Origin: Hypholoma sublateritium FD-334 SS-4
Taxonomy: Eukaryota > Basidiomycota > Agaricomycetes > Agaricales > Strophariaceae
DNA length: 64,000 nt
NCBI GenBank assembly: GCA_000827495.1
Contig: KN817573.1
Span: 1-64,000 of the forward strand
Direction of reading: 5' to 3'
Shown: one piece after another, positions 22,446 through 34,377 of the stretch
Position numbering within the stretch: position 1 is the first letter of the stretch
Layout of the letters: every line of letters begins with the position of its first letter
Notes under the pieces: model-generated
The model's input: the letters and a program-made list of their open reading frames with translations, nothing else
Told to the model about the DNA's origin: nothing
The model's database searches: none
Translations under genes and position numbers: made by a program

Positions 22446-22768
22446 GTTTTATGCAAGGTGTTCGTGGATGTTTGGATGTGAGTAGAATGTGTCTGACAAT
22501 CCCGGCGTCGGTGGACTTGGTCTATGACATCAGATGCCGGATTGGCCGACACTGAATTTCATTCTCCGCTACGAGGAATGGCCGTCGGTTCGCTGCCACT
22601 TCATTGTTCTCGTCCATAACCACCATCTTCCCGGGCCTGCGTCTTGTCGCCTCAAATTCTACGACGATTGCGCTGCTTTAAACAGGAGTAGCCGCCGTCC
22701 TTCACAGGGCATCTTAGCGCTACCCGACGCCAGCGGGCGACCCGAACGCTAGTCAGCTTGGACCCACG

Positions 22769-23991
22769 ATGGATGTTGAAGATGAGAAAAAGCCGTTCGA
22801 CGCAGAGACCGCGCAGGACGACGATGCGCAGCCCGACCCCGACGAGCAGCTCATGCTCGACCAGGGCAACGGGCGCATGTGGCTCGTCAAGGTAAGCCTC
22901 GGCCCCGCCCCCATGACCAGATTTCACGCCAGCACGCCCCGCTGTCCATCTAGATCCCCAAGTTCCTCATGGAGCGCTGGTGCGCCGTGAACGCGGACGA
23001 TGTGCACCTCGCGACGCTGCGCGTGTACCCCGGGACCCCCGAGCGCAAGCAGCGCATCGTGCTCTTCCTCCCGCCAAACCGCGACCCGAATAACCCAGAC
23101 GCCACGCCGCCTGCGACACAGAGCGGACGGCCCTTATTCGCCACGACGACGTCGTACCCCTCGACGGGTGCCGAGCCTGATGCGTACGAGCTCGACATGG
23201 TGAACGACGACGTGGACAACCAGATCGTCGTGGCCGAGCGGCCGAAGGATTCGTCACTGAGCGTTAGCGCGAGCGCTGCGGCGGCGACGCCCAACACGCG
23301 CGCGCGGACGACGATCCTCACCGGGCGGATCAAGCACGAGTGCAACCTGCGCCCTGCCTTCAGCGCGAGCTACCGCCGCCAGATGAAGGAGCGGCACAGG
23401 AAGTACAACACGCCCGTGCGCCAGATCCGCATGATGGACACGGAGGACGTGCCCGGGGGCAAGGGTGGCATCAACCGCCTCACGAGCGGCGTCGGCGTTG
23501 GTGCCAGGAACGCCTTCGGCGACTTCATTGTGCGTTGTCTACTTTATTTTTTTTGCCGGGCAGGATTCACGGTGATCGCAGAAAACGAAGCCGAAACAGG
23601 CGAAGGGGACGTTCGAGCGCATGGCGCGTATTCCCCGAAACCAGCTTCTCGATCAGCTCTTCGCCCTGTTCCGCCAGGCGCCGCGGTGGAGTATACGGCC
23701 ACTGCGTGACAAGACGCAGCAGCCCGAGGTGTACCTCAAGGAAGTGTTGTCGGAGATCGCGTTCCTGCATAAGTCAGGGGAGCACAACGGGTTATGGGAG
23801 CTCCAAGATGCGTTCAAAGACGCCTCGGTGAGTGACTTGCCAGCGTACGTCGGAGTGCGCATATTGACCAGGGCCTCTAGATGAAGGCCGAAAACGTGCC
23901 AGGTCCGAGCACCCCTGGTGACTACAAGATGGAGGACGAAGAATTCGGCGATGACGAAGACGAGGACGAGGACATGGAGGAAGTATCTTGA
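22769..23991 (+). CDS. TFG2: Transcription initiation factor IIF, beta subunit (RAP30), 351 aa
   Basis: Exons are 22769-22891, 22954-23529, 23582-23827 and 23881-23991. Introns of 52-62 nt are GT-AG and all phases close. TFIIF-beta binds RNA polymerase II together with the alpha subunit and helps form the pre-initiation complex in the nucleus. Residues about 25-60 (GNGRMWLVKIPKFLMERW) form the start of the dimerisation domain. The middle carries TGRIKHECNLRPAFSASYR, a family signature. The C-terminal winged helix begins near residue 245 (RMARIPRNQLLDQLFALF) and ends at WELQDAFKD. The tail is strongly acidic (EEFGDDEDEDEDMEEV), as in other fungi. Length is close to yeast and fungal homologues. 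Confidence 0.97.
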
Positions 23992-24847
23992 TCTACCGAC
24001 CCATCCCACGTATTGGGTGGGTGTGCACCGGGGAGTACTATCACATTGTAGTATCTGTATTAACATATGGCTAGACGTAATCCCGATTTTATACGGCTTT
24101 CTGACTGTTTATTCGATCTTAGATCTTGTAATATCTGCAGAATCGAAAGGGACATTCAAGTGCCCGACGGTCCCATCCACGCTCCGCTCTCAGTCGACCA
24201 GGTCCACGCCTCCAGGCTTACTCGCCTCCGTGGTGTCCGCCGCACCTTCCTACCTCATGGACTGTGTTCGTCTGCCGTCAGCCTTGTGCAGATCGGATGC
24301 ATCGTTCGCATTTCTATGGCTTGCAGTGCTGTTCTTGCTCGCCCAGGCGTCGGCTATACACCCATCCGGTATCGCATAGGCGCATGTCCGTGGGTGTCAT
24401 TCACCAGTCTCTGTTGTTAAAAAACGGGAGCGTTTGTTTTGACGTCATGTTGTTCTAACAGTGTGCGGGTTGCGCCTCGTCAGTCCGGGGCGATAAGATT
24501 GATCTTTGGGACGAACCGCCTCCTTTCCAACGCCGACGATAAAGATTCATTTTATTGGAAACTTTCGCGAAGGTCGAACGCTGAGTTTTAGGCTAATTTG
24601 GACACCGATCAGTGCTCGTAGGTCGGTGCGCTGAAGGAAATTAATTAAGACGCCGTCGCCGCTGCGCTATTAATAGATTCACAGGGATGGACTTCGTCTT
24701 TCCATGGCCACACCGCCTGCGGTAGACTTTAGGAGCAGGTCTTTCCGGGTGGCGTTGGGTACTCAAGTACTCACGCTCCACCCATTCCTTTCTCGTTGAA
24801 AATTGGGATGAGCTCCGTTATGTTGTACAAATTTACATCATTGATAA
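23992..24847. other. 3' flank of TFG2, no gene supported
   Basis: Overlapping plus frames at 23918-24458 have no domain and start inside the last TFG2 exon or its 3' flank. I read them as untranslated sequence. Confidence 0.4.
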
Positions 24848-25546
24848 TCAAGAACAATATTGGAAGAGTGCACTGCGGAGATGAGCTGATTGCAACCATA
24901 ACCCTGGTATATACGGTATGGGGTCATGGATATTTTGTACATGGTGATGATTCTGAGGCCATGAAAAGTAGTGTGAAATTGATGAAACGTGGACCGCCCT
25001 TCGCGCCACATGATGACAGCGGTAGAAGCGTGTTCGATCGGAAATGTAGCTTGGGTGTTGTCCGCCTCCCCTGCAATCAGAAGCAGTACTGCAAACACAA
25101 GTGAGGCCCTGGCCATAGCTGGAACGGAAGGAAATACACACCCCTGGGATAGAGGGTACGCGAATCGTCGCAATGGCGTTCGAGCTTTGTGCCGTCGACG
25201 ACGAGCGCGGCCGCAACGCGCCTTGGTCTACCGAGTTCGTCCGCTGCGGGCAGTGCACGACACTCTGTGAGCGTACACGCTCACGGTGCGTGTGCGTCGT
25301 GTCCGACGGGCTGTCCGAGAAGTGCACGGTGCTGCTCCCGACGGTGCTGGATCGCGGGGTGGGTATCACGGGGGATGCCTCGACGGTGCCTGGTGACAGT
25401 GATTCAGCCACGGGGCTCGCGAGACACGACGATGGGCCCGCGAGGGTTGATGCATTAGCTGCTTGGACGGTGGGCGACTCGGGCGGAGTGCGCCGGGCAG
25501 AGGCGACGAAGACGGACTTGAAGCGCATTGTGATGTTGAGCGCCAT
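24848..25546 (-). CDS. Hypothetical S/T/P-rich protein, exon limits unsettled
   Basis: An open frame of 232 codons starts at 25546 (MALNITMRFKSVFVAS) and is rich in S, T, P and R. A TATAAAA box lies about 95 bp upstream on the same strand (25641-25647), which supports the start and strand. Downstream of residue 120 composition becomes less protein-like. An overlapping frame on the same strand contains an ATG at about 25116 followed by a good signal-peptide-like stretch (ARASLVFAVLLLIAG). So either an intron switches frames or a second small secreted protein is encoded. No family is recognised. An antisense frame (25173-25604) is less likely because the TATA box faces the other way. Confidence 0.4.
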   Translation of the reverse strand: MALNITMRFKSVFVASARRTPPESPTVQAANASTLAGPSSCLASPVAESLSPGTVEASPVIPTPRSSTVGSSTVHFSDSPSDTTHTHRERVRSQSVVHCPQRTNSVDQGALRPRSSSTAQSSNAIATIRVPSIPGVCISFRSSYGQGLTCVCSTASDCRGGGQHPSYISDRTRFYRCHHVARRAVHVSSISHYFSWPQNHHHVQNIHDPIPYIPGLWLQSAHLRSALFQYCS

Positions 25547-25640
25547 CTTTGCTTTAGTTGACGAAATGGATGGCGCGGCGTTGGGAGTGGTGTGCGGTGG
25601 TTAGAGTTCTGTGGGCACTAGGTGGAAAGAAGACAGCTGA

Positions 25641-25647
25641 TTTTATA
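25641..25647 (-). promoter_or_regulatory. TATA box (TATAAAA)
   Basis: TATAAAA on the minus strand is followed by a pyrimidine-rich leader of about 95 nt before the ATG at 25546. Spacing is right for a start site about 30 nt downstream and a 60-nt leader. Confidence 0.55.
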
Positions 25648-26858
25648 CGCCCAGAATGCGGCTGGACCGAGACCCGCCGTGCTGAGACCCTTGCGAGCGT
25701 ATCCTAAGTCGGAAATGGAATCAGTCCCGTGTACATAAATGGACCCTCAGCCAGCGAATGGGTACACCCGCCCAATTATAAGCCGAGGATCGAACAGTAG
25801 AATCATTGGAAGCCTTGAAGCAGACAGCGCACTTGACCGGGCGTGGAGAAGTCCGGTGGAGCGCAACAGCAATGCCGCATCACGGATTAGATTTGAGCGA
25901 GCGGAAAGACTGAGGACGGACAGATGAGGCTCGATAAATAATACCCACTGCTAGAGTCGTGATACTGGATAGTCTCTTGCCTTCGCTGTTCATGTGAGTG
26001 GCGCCAGGCGAGCGATGCCAAGTAAGTATACGTAAATGGCGTGACTTAACCCCAATTGTTTATCCCAAGGCAGATCTCCTGATCAAGAGTAGTCAAGAGT
26101 CGGACGAAGGTTGGACGGAGGCATAATTGGGGTACGAGGGACCCATTCTGAAGCACGCCCAAATGCTCCTGATTGAATGATCCTGTTTGCTTTGGGTTGA
26201 GTGCATCCATCAGAAGCTCGAAAAAATACTACGTAGCATATCTGCTTGATGTCTGCTCCTTATTCATCTCCGAATGGGCTCCGAATTGCTGAATGCTGGG
26301 AATAGGTAGTGCTACCAGTGATACTTACCGAATTGTTCAGGTTCTTATATATAGACAGGACCGTTTGAAATATTAAGAGATGCATCAGCGAAACGATCTT
26401 TCGTTAGGATAAATGATATGAGTCGTCTCTAGTACCGCTCTGTGTCACCGCTATATTATATGTATGTATATGAAAGTCAATCTTGTGTCTATCGGATGAG
26501 AGCATTCAAGTCGGTCCTTCGACCGTTCGCCATTGATAGTATATTACACATGTCTGCCACACCTTACCGGTTTACCACCCATTATAATTTCATAAAGCCG
26601 TCTCAAGCCCTCCCACAAGCGGAAGTTTGCCATCTCCGGATGCAACATTAATCCCCAGGCCCAGGCTTGAACCGCCAACAGACATCCAGATGGACCAGGC
26701 TGAAAGCGAAGCTTCAATATATTAATCAGTTTCAGACCACCAGTGAGGCAAGCGAATGCGGCGCACCGAACACACTAGTGGCGATGCTCACAACGCCGCC
26801 TGTGATTTCACTGCCACACCAGCCTGGGGCCTCCCCGTCCGAGTCCCTCGCCCCGCAA
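25648..26858. other. Intergenic, no gene supported
   Basis: Only short frames without domains. A plus ORF at 26667-26954 overlaps the 3' exons of the minus-strand membrane gene and is treated as antisense noise. Confidence 0.4.
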
Positions 26859-28730
26859 TTAAAACCGACTTGGGATAGCACCATGATGCCGAGCACTGAG
26901 TGTCGGAAACCATGTGTGAGGTATTACCCAAAGCTGTTTGCGAGGATCGACTGACCAAAGTATAGCAAGATCATGGGCAGGAACGAGTAGAAATGCACGG
27001 CTGCTTTTGTGAGGGCATGAGAGGAAGCTGGGCGATTATTATAACCCAGTCTATTACAATTCAAAAGCACAGATGAGCCTTCGCGCGTCTCGACTCAAAC
27101 GACGATACATCGACTCACAGGACACTGATCCATATCCATGATATGAAGGAAATGGCACTCAAGATGGCGCCAAATATCCCTGGATGACCGCAGGTGAGCA
27201 CAGCGGTACGCATACCTGCTAAATCGCAAGCTCACATAGAACATGCGAGAAAGTGCTCATGAGGGCTATGGACAAGGCCACGCCCATGGTGACGATTGAA
27301 AGAGCGAGAGTTATACCTTATAACAGAGCAATACAGTCAGTTTACCGAGACACATTGAAGGTGAAGATCAAGAGCTCAACGCACTGTAGAACGTCGTCCG
27401 TTGCTTCAAGGACATCGTGAAGGGCCAGAATATGAAATTAGAAGAAACGGGTGTTCAAGGGGATGAAAACGATGTGGTCAAGATCATCAAAGCGTCGTCG
27501 ATGAATGTCTTTTTGTACGCTCGGCTAAGCTACAAACGGCTTAGGCGCCCCGCCTTTCTGATGTACTTGCACTGCCATGAGCCGCGATGTCACCACCGTC
27601 AAGCTGATAGACGATCCGAAAATTCTACATATATATCTTGCAGTACAGTGAATGTCTGACCAGTGGGACCGGGCATCTCAACTTTTATTAGCTTTTATAT
27701 TCATCGCAGAATAATGCGTATGCGAGTGTACAATCGAGCTTGTACCTGCTTGTACTAGAGTAGTGGTGTTTATAAATAGAAAACCGGGTCGATCTATAAA
27801 TAGAATAGTAGTACCTCCGGAACGCAGTCGGCCACCATACTTACACGCGGAATGCTCGTGAAATGTATTCAGCCAGGCTGCGTTTAAGCTTCAGATACGT
27901 AACAAATCAAAACTGTAGATTTTACTTACCTCCTTCAAGACAATCACTGGTAGGAGGGCAATGGGAAACACGCAATTTGAGATATAGCTTTGACACCTGA
28001 AATAGTCACGCTGAGATGATGTGGTTCTGCATCATGCACAGGCTGTGCAACAGCTGAACTCTACCCACAAGCTCGAAACCTTACTGGATATATATTGAAA
28101 TTGATTGGGCATCGTGTGTACGGCAGCCGATGCCGTGAATTTGGGTGATGTAGAAATTAGGCATCATTTAAGCGCCCGTGCGATTTATTGCTGAACGTTT
28201 ATGCAATGTAATCAAGAAATAAAACGCTCAATCTAAGCATCTCTTGTCCCATATACTTATATCCAACACATTGGGAGGTTGGGACTACTGACATCGATCT
28301 CTACGAGCCGCATTTCTGACATTTCGGGCACGTGTAGTTAGAAATCCACCGAGACCCACATACACCAACACAACAGTGTTACGTACCTGGAATTTGAGGG
28401 GCCTTCTGCAGAATCTGATTAACATTGACAGATTCCAGATGGTGCACATGTCGTTGAATTGCTGCAGGTGGAGCGGTGAGAATATTGAGGACAGACGAAT
28501 TTTTTTAATCCAGCAATACTCTTCAATAATAATCCTGGCATGGTAGCTGCATTGACTGGGAAATGTGTGACTACTAAGATGAGGCAGCTGATACATATAT
28601 CTACATATAACGTACCACTTCCAAGCTCCTGTGCGTTACAATTGAGATCGCTGTGGGAATGTGCGCATATTGCGTGGAATAAGAAGTACAATGCGAACCC
28701 TGACCAGATGGCAGACAATGGACGAGTCAC
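26859..28730 (-). CDS. Predicted secreted or polytopic membrane protein, multi-exon, partial model
   Basis: The start at 28730 gives MTRPLSAIWSGFALYFLFHA, a clear signal-peptide or first membrane segment. An intron probably begins at about 28616 (GTACGT). Further conserved-looking exons carry VNVNQILQKAP (about 28400) and the hydrophobic CVFPIALLPVIVL (about 27950). The 3' part is firm. IVTMGVALSIALMSTF (about 27250-27300) is joined in phase by a 56-nt intron to GAILSAISFISWIWISVL (27122-27182). A 69-nt intron then joins HFYSFLPMILLYFGQSILAN (about 26960-27030), and the frame ends at 26859. At least three membrane helices follow. The family is not recognised and the middle exons remain unresolved. 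It is divergent from the gene at 28934, 203 bp away. A 5' half-copy lies at 36906. Confidence 0.5.
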
Positions 28731-30770
28731 TTATCAAGGACGGGGTTAATATGAAGCGGGCGACATCCTCGTGTTTGCTGAAACAAAACACTACTGTCTG
28801 TTTTTTTTCGCTAATAAAGTTACTTGTAAGTTCGAGTCCCATCATAAAGGCTGCTTCCACACCCACCACACTTCTCCTACCTCCGCCCACAACGTCCTCG
28901 TCATAAATCGCTATAGTCTATCCCCCACAGAATATGCATTACACCGAAGATCATGTTAGCCAGCGTGTTTGCCCCTTGGGACAGGATTCACAGGGGACAT
29001 CCCAATATTCATGTTCGTCCGTCGTTTATTCGTTTATAGTGGAACGCTAAAACTCAACACAAGTCAACGGATGTCTCTCAGGCAACATTGTGCCCACAGA
29101 TATTCCTATTCTGCTCACAGCCGCCGCCATTTATTCAGCTCCAGCAGCTGGGGACTCGACATTTTTGAATTGGACGGCCTCAGCGAGGTATCCAGCCTGC
29201 GGCAGCCCTAGAACCAACCATGCAGTATTCTATACTGGTCAGTTCATATTCACATCTCCAATAATGTAATAATAATCCGCATTTCTACGTAGAAGAATTA
29301 CATGCTATTCCGATGTACCTACCGTTCAAGAACACCTCGCGCAGTGCGTTCAGGCTGGTAGACAAGCCTTTGGCACATACAAACCATCCATGGGTGTCAA
29401 GCTCGATATCCTCCACCAATTCCCCAATCACACCTTTCCCTGCAGTCGGAACCAGCGGCGAGATCTTCGCAGGCCGTCCTTTTTTCCCTGAAGAAAATCA
29501 TGGGGCACCATTTCGGCAGCCTGCGACGAGAATCACCTCATCTGGTAGTTCACAATCGCCTGTTCCTTTGCAAGGCATTGCTTTGGGGGCTGCAGTACCT
29601 CTGGGATCAGTCCCAAATCACCCTTCCATCCCATACAATGCACTCACTGTAGCCACTGAATCATCATCAAGGATCAGCCCGCTACACAACCCTCTGAGTG
29701 CATGCATACATGCATCAGGCACAAGCAGTCTGAGCAATGCTCTGGGGGACTACAGATTCAGTTCGGGACAGCGGGTCATCAACGGGACTGGGACATATTC
29801 TGCACCAGGTATGAAGCCAGTCTCTGAATTCACCTACAGAGACACTAATCAAAATTTCAGTGCTCGATTCCTCGCATGTCAGCCAGGCTGTCACCGCCGC
29901 AGTGGTTGCCCCAGATTTGGCACAAGAACCCCCGCGGAATACAGGGAATCCAGGCAAGTTAACAGATTCGTCTGCAGGAACGTCCTCGTGAATGATGATT
30001 TCAGAAAATCCCCTAGCGACTGTTTCCCAGCAGTCCCCAGGGCACATCAGCTCCTTCTACGAAGAGGGAGTCGAACATAAAAATTATAAATTGGACCAAA
30101 CCACCGGAAGTGGACCCTCCACAAGTTCCGGCGAAGCCGCCGTGATGCTAAGCACCGGGCAGGCTGAACATGGCCAAAGGTAATTATTGGGCAGCTCCCT
30201 CCTGGCAGAATGACGAGCTGATCAAGCCCAATGATAGATTCGGGCGCCCTGTTGAGAGAGCGGCGGCCCCAAGGAGGAATAACAAGCGTAAGCCAGTAGA
30301 CGCACCGTTGCGCCCGCCCACGCCGACGAGAGGTATGCACATTGAATGTCTGTGACTCCGTCCATCGTCCGACCTGTGGTGCAGCGCGCTCGGACCCATC
30401 ATTACAGCCTATGGGCGAACTCAGGTCTTCGTTGACATTCCTGCCAAAGAATCAGATATCTTTGCCGCCTGTGACTCAGGGTACCTCCTTCAAACAAAAG
30501 TAAGTGATGTCGATGATCCATGATACATTTCACTGACCTATGGCCTTGTTGCTGTTCAGGGAGATCAAGGGGATCGTACTAGATCCCAAATATCCTCCAT
30601 CGAGGGGAAATAAGGACACGATGAGAATGAGGATGAGAATGAAGGATAGTGTATTAGAGACGCTGCCGGTAAGCTTTATCGATGGAAATGAGGCGGATGG
30701 ACGGAAAAAATTAACTCGCAATAGGTCCGGAAGGTTCGGAAGGTCGTACATACCATGTGACTGTACTTGA
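27740..30770 (+). repeat. Inverted duplication, left arm
   Basis: This arm contains the divergent pair of genes at 26859-28730 (5' half) and 28934-30770. It is homologous in reverse orientation to 34900-37730. Conserved blocks extend beyond exons: for example CATTTAAGCGCCCGTGCGAT (28168) matches the complement near 37430, and GTTTATAAATAG (27770) matches near 37700. The intergenic divergent promoter is included. Confidence 0.75.
28934..30770 (+). CDS. Unrecognised S/P/T-rich protein with basic C-terminus, 485 aa, eight exons (intact copy A)
   Basis: Exons are 28934-29012, 29064-29237, 29293-29808, 29861-29953, 30005-30179, 30238-30332, 30385-30499 and 30560-30770; all phases close. Intron 4 (29954-30004) is a GC-AG intron with the classic AG/GCAAGT donor, and the paralogue at 34974-36720 keeps it. 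Intron 1 has a weak donor (GTTCGT) but a good branch site (CTAAAAC), so the first exon is the least sure part. The product starts MHYTEDHVSQ, has a short hydrophobic stretch near residue 45 (IPILLTAAAIYSAP), then long S/P/T-rich disorder. A conserved SGPSTSSGEAAVM block is followed by a basic patch (APRRNNKRKP) and ends CDCT. The basic patch could be a nuclear signal (inference). No domain is recognised. It pairs divergently with a membrane protein gene, an arrangement kept in both copies. Confidence 0.65.
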
Positions 30771-31440
30771 ATGGATCTCCGCGAAAACTCCGCGATGCTC
30801 GAGCACCCGGCGACGGTCGACCACTACTTGTCGATTATCTCTTATAATCCCATCGTATATTATTCCATCGTACTCCTTCAGAAACACACAGGGAGATTTT
30901 TGGAACGCAGGACATAAGTAGGGGACTAGTTTGCCTGTATCTTCCTATTCAGATGTTTGCCCTTTGGCTACTAAAGAATTGTCATATCTGTAGAAAGGCC
31001 GAGTTTCTCTCCCATCATAAGGACCAAGAAGTGTATGGGCTGCTCTGGTCCAAGATGAAGTTGCAACAAACAGCTCGAAACGAAGCGTATCATTGACAGA
31101 TACCAAGGGCTCTGAGGGGAAAGACCCATACAGCCAATAGCCAACGGCAAAGACCTAGATGCATTTGGAGAACTCGCGCTTCTGAGTTTTGATTTGTATA
31201 TACCTCGTTTTAGTAGTTTGGATGCGCGAAGGCCGTGAACATGGCCGCCCCCAAAGACTCGAGCTATAATTCGTCATTCATAGGCTAACAAATTCAGATG
31301 TTTATACATATCAAGGTGTGCAGACGTGCGTTTTTGGAGTCTATCTACGTTTTCGCCGTTAGCTGCAGCAAGCCTAAGTGGACGAGATACAACATTACAA
31401 ATACACATAAGGAAATGCAAGACAAGTACCAAAACAAGAG
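30771..31440. other. Convergent 3' flanks, no gene
   Basis: Lies between the 3' end of the 485-aa gene and the 3' end of ORC1. No ORF, RNA or repeat is supported. Confidence 0.5.
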
Positions 31441-34377
31441 CTAATTTCCCAGAACGTTCCTCCAAGCGTTACCACCGACGTCGCTGAGCACCTTTTCCAC
31501 GTCACCTTGCTCAATGTTCAGCAAGACTCTCTTTTCATTGGAGTGCTTGCGTGTCACAGCTGCGCCATATTCAACGACGACGGCACGCGAGGCTTCGAGC
31601 GAGTCCAAGACCATGACGAGCTCTGCTGGAGTCGGCTTCCGTCTCGACTCGTCTTCAGATGCGAGGGCGTCCATGTAGATCAGGTGCTGGTATTGAACCT
31701 AAAACAAGCCGTCAGCATAACGGAATCGAGAGCATTGCTGCGCCTTACATCACCCCAGCTGACCTCGTTAACGCCATCGCGCTTCATGCACTTGACGAGG
31801 GACGTGAGCATCAGTCGTTCGTGGAAGCTCAGGTCACGGAGGTACGCCGCCGTTGGCGTGTTCTGCATGACCTGCACGACTTCTTTGATGTGCGGCGCTT
31901 TGACGGTGCCCTTGGCCTCTTTCACTAACTCGACAGCACGCCTGATCAATCGTAAGCCATAATACACCACAGATATTAGAGTTTCTCACCTGCATATGTC
32001 CAAAACCCGCCGGGCGTCTCCCGTAATCCTGCTGACAGTCATTGCCGCGAACTTGATCGCGTCTGCACCGATAATGTCCTTCTCTGCGCGCTCACTCTCT
32101 TCGAGGCTTTCCACTGCGCTGCGTAGTCGCGCCTCGACGATCTGCACGAGTTGCTCACGGGTATACGGCTGGAAGTTGATACGGATCATGCCCAGGCGGC
32201 TGCGCACACGTCCAGTCATCACGCGCTCGGGCAGGTCCATCGTGTTCGCAACGGCAAGGACGACGAGCTTGCTTCCGACGAGGGTCGGCCAGTTGAAGAA
32301 GTTGTACACGACGTCTTGTTTTGCTGTCACAAGCTGGTCAAGCTCGTCCATGAGCACGACGCTGCGGATGTGTCAGGAAAAGACATGCACATGGGGAATA
32401 ACACGTACCATGCGTGTCCCCCCGGTCCCCGGTTGCCAGTGGTGAAATACCGCATAAGTGCCTTGAGGCTCTCCTTCGAGCTCATGCGGAGATGGCCTTC
32501 TTTAGCTACGTCGTGGCCCGAAATGCCCTCCCACAGAAGACTGTAAGCTGCAGCAGGCTCAGGAATTTTGAGACCGTTGATTTCGACATAAGTGAAAGGA
32601 TTGGTTTCCTATGGTAACAGGTGAGTCCAAATCTATTGAATAGAGGGGGCCCGTACGCTATTCTGCGCCATTCGCTTGAGTTCCTTCACTACTGCATGTA
32701 CTGTGGCCGTCTTTCCGGTCCCCGGCACACCAGATATATCTATTTTTTGGAGTATCAGCAGGATATGCCAAGATCACAAGAAACAGACTCACAGACGCAA
32801 CCTCCACTCCCCTCTTCCAACAACTCGCCCACACACCTCAGCACACGCGCATACTCGTCCTCTCGACAGGGCAGCACATCAGGCCGACTGCCAACATGCA
32901 GCGCATGCATCGCCCGGAGCCACGGGTCGCGCGGGAGATGCGCCATACTCGCCTGGAAGGTCAGCGACTGCTCGGGAAAACGGATCGCGAACGTCGCCGC
33001 CTTGCGTTTGCGCGGCGACGCAGGCTGCGTCTCGGTGCGCCTCTTCTGCTTGCGGCGGGCCAGCGCGGCCTTCGAGTGCGGCGTGGGCTCAACGACGGTC
33101 TTCGTGCGTTTCCGCGGCGTCTTCGGCTGCCCGCGTCCCCGCTTGCGCGACGGGGTACGAGGGTCGTCGGGGTCGTCGTCGGGGCTGTCATCGCCGTCTC
33201 CCCTCGACGCGTCACTATCATCAGCCTCCATATCGTCGTCTTCTTCTTCTGAGCCCACGTACGAGTCGTTGTGTTCGTCAGAGTCGTCCGGCTCCGATTC
33301 AGATATATCCTCCGCAACAGTTGGCTTTTCTTTCTTTTCCTTCACGTGCGATGATCGCTTTTCAACGACGTCCCAACCAGCGCCTTCGCCCCACGTCGAG
33401 GAGTCGTCCTTCTTGGAGCTTGATGAGGCATCGCTGGAAGGCGGTTTGGATCTCTGCAAGGACTCGGCGCGGTGACGTTCCCAGTTGAGGTCGTAGAACA
33501 CTCCGCGGCGAGGATCGACAGCCAGTCGACAGTAGAAATTCCGGTCGGGGTCGGTGCTTATTTCGTCTTCATTAGAATTTTCGGCGTCGTCACTTTCCGG
33601 AGAGAAGCGCGTGCTTTTCTTCAGCGGGGAGCTTGGGCGACTCCTTCCCTTGGACGGCGTAGTGGGTGGCTGGGCTGAAATCTTTGGAATATAGCTGTAC
33701 CCCGGAGTAGCCTTTTTCTTAGAATCATTACCACGGATCCCAGAGACTGCACAGCGGGAGAGAATCGTGGTGGGAGTCACAATTGCCTTTGCAGACAGAG
33801 AGTAGTACACTTCATTCTATTCAGGTTTTGTCAGCGAGATTGAAATGCAGTTACTGGGAAGGCGTACCTCTTCGTTCTGGCGGTTCGCTCGCACAGCCGC
33901 CATTTCACTCGGTCTGAGAAACCAGTGGATGCGAATGCGCATCTTTGTTGGATCAGCCACCACGTCCTCGCCCTTCGCACGGATCTGCCACATCGCAACG
34001 ATGACACCAATGCTGGGTGGCCGCTTCCGCAGATCCATGATATCTGTTTCTACCATGATCGTTGATCCCACGCGGTACGTCTGTAGCTCTGCCTTGGCTA
34101 TCTTCATGCGCGTCGAACCGCGGTAGCTAGTCGCCTTCCTCTTCAATTCGAACTCGTCGTAGAAGACGGTCTCGAGTTCCTTGTCGTCTTCGTCGTCCCC
34201 TGCATCGTCAAGCTCGTCTGGAACTAAATCGAGATCCCGCCTTGCTTGTCGCACGTACAGAGGGCCGCCTATCCACCCGCACTCTAAGATGTTGTCGTGT
34301 TTGGACGTGGATGGCGTAGCTGTTGGTTGGAAACGCTGCGACCGTCGAGGTGTCAGTGGTAGTGTTTCGCGGGCCAT
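31441..34377 (-). CDS. ORC1: Origin recognition complex subunit 1, 879 aa
   Basis: Exons in transcript order are 34377-33868, 33816-32793, 32739-32657, 32608-32409, 32361-31990, 31941-31749 and 31698-31441. All introns are 47-53 nt except the one between 33867 and 33817 (51 nt), and all phases close. ORC1 is the ATPase of the six-subunit complex that marks replication origins and loads MCM with Cdc6. The N-terminal BAH domain covers about residues 90-200 (IHWFLRPSE, NEVYYSLSAK). A long acidic and basic linker (about 230-430, many D/E then KRGRGQPKTPRKR) follows. The AAA+ domain has Walker A GVPGTGKT (about 515-522), Walker B VVLMDELDQL (about 606-615) and the sensor VANTMDLPERV. A winged-helix region ends the protein. 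ATG at 34377 precedes MARETLPLTPRRS; an upstream in-frame TTG is not needed. The gene is intact, while a broken copy lies at 37971-38660. Confidence 0.97.

Noticed and set aside
24067..24458. ORFs downstream of TFG2
   Set aside because: They lie in the 3' flank, overlap in phase and have no domain.
25173..25604. 143-codon plus ORF
   Set aside because: Antisense to a frame that has a correctly oriented TATA box; cysteine and valine content shows no family pattern.
28825..28845. tRNA-like T-arm sequence GTTCGAGTCCC, also present in copy B near 36795
   Set aside because: No acceptor stem, D-arm or anticodon arm can be formed from the bases upstream; it is part of the duplicated divergent promoter.
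32621..33488. Two long plus-strand ORFs (284 and 270 codons)
   Set aside because: They are antisense to ORC1 exon 2, whose repetitive acidic and basic codons keep the opposite frames open.
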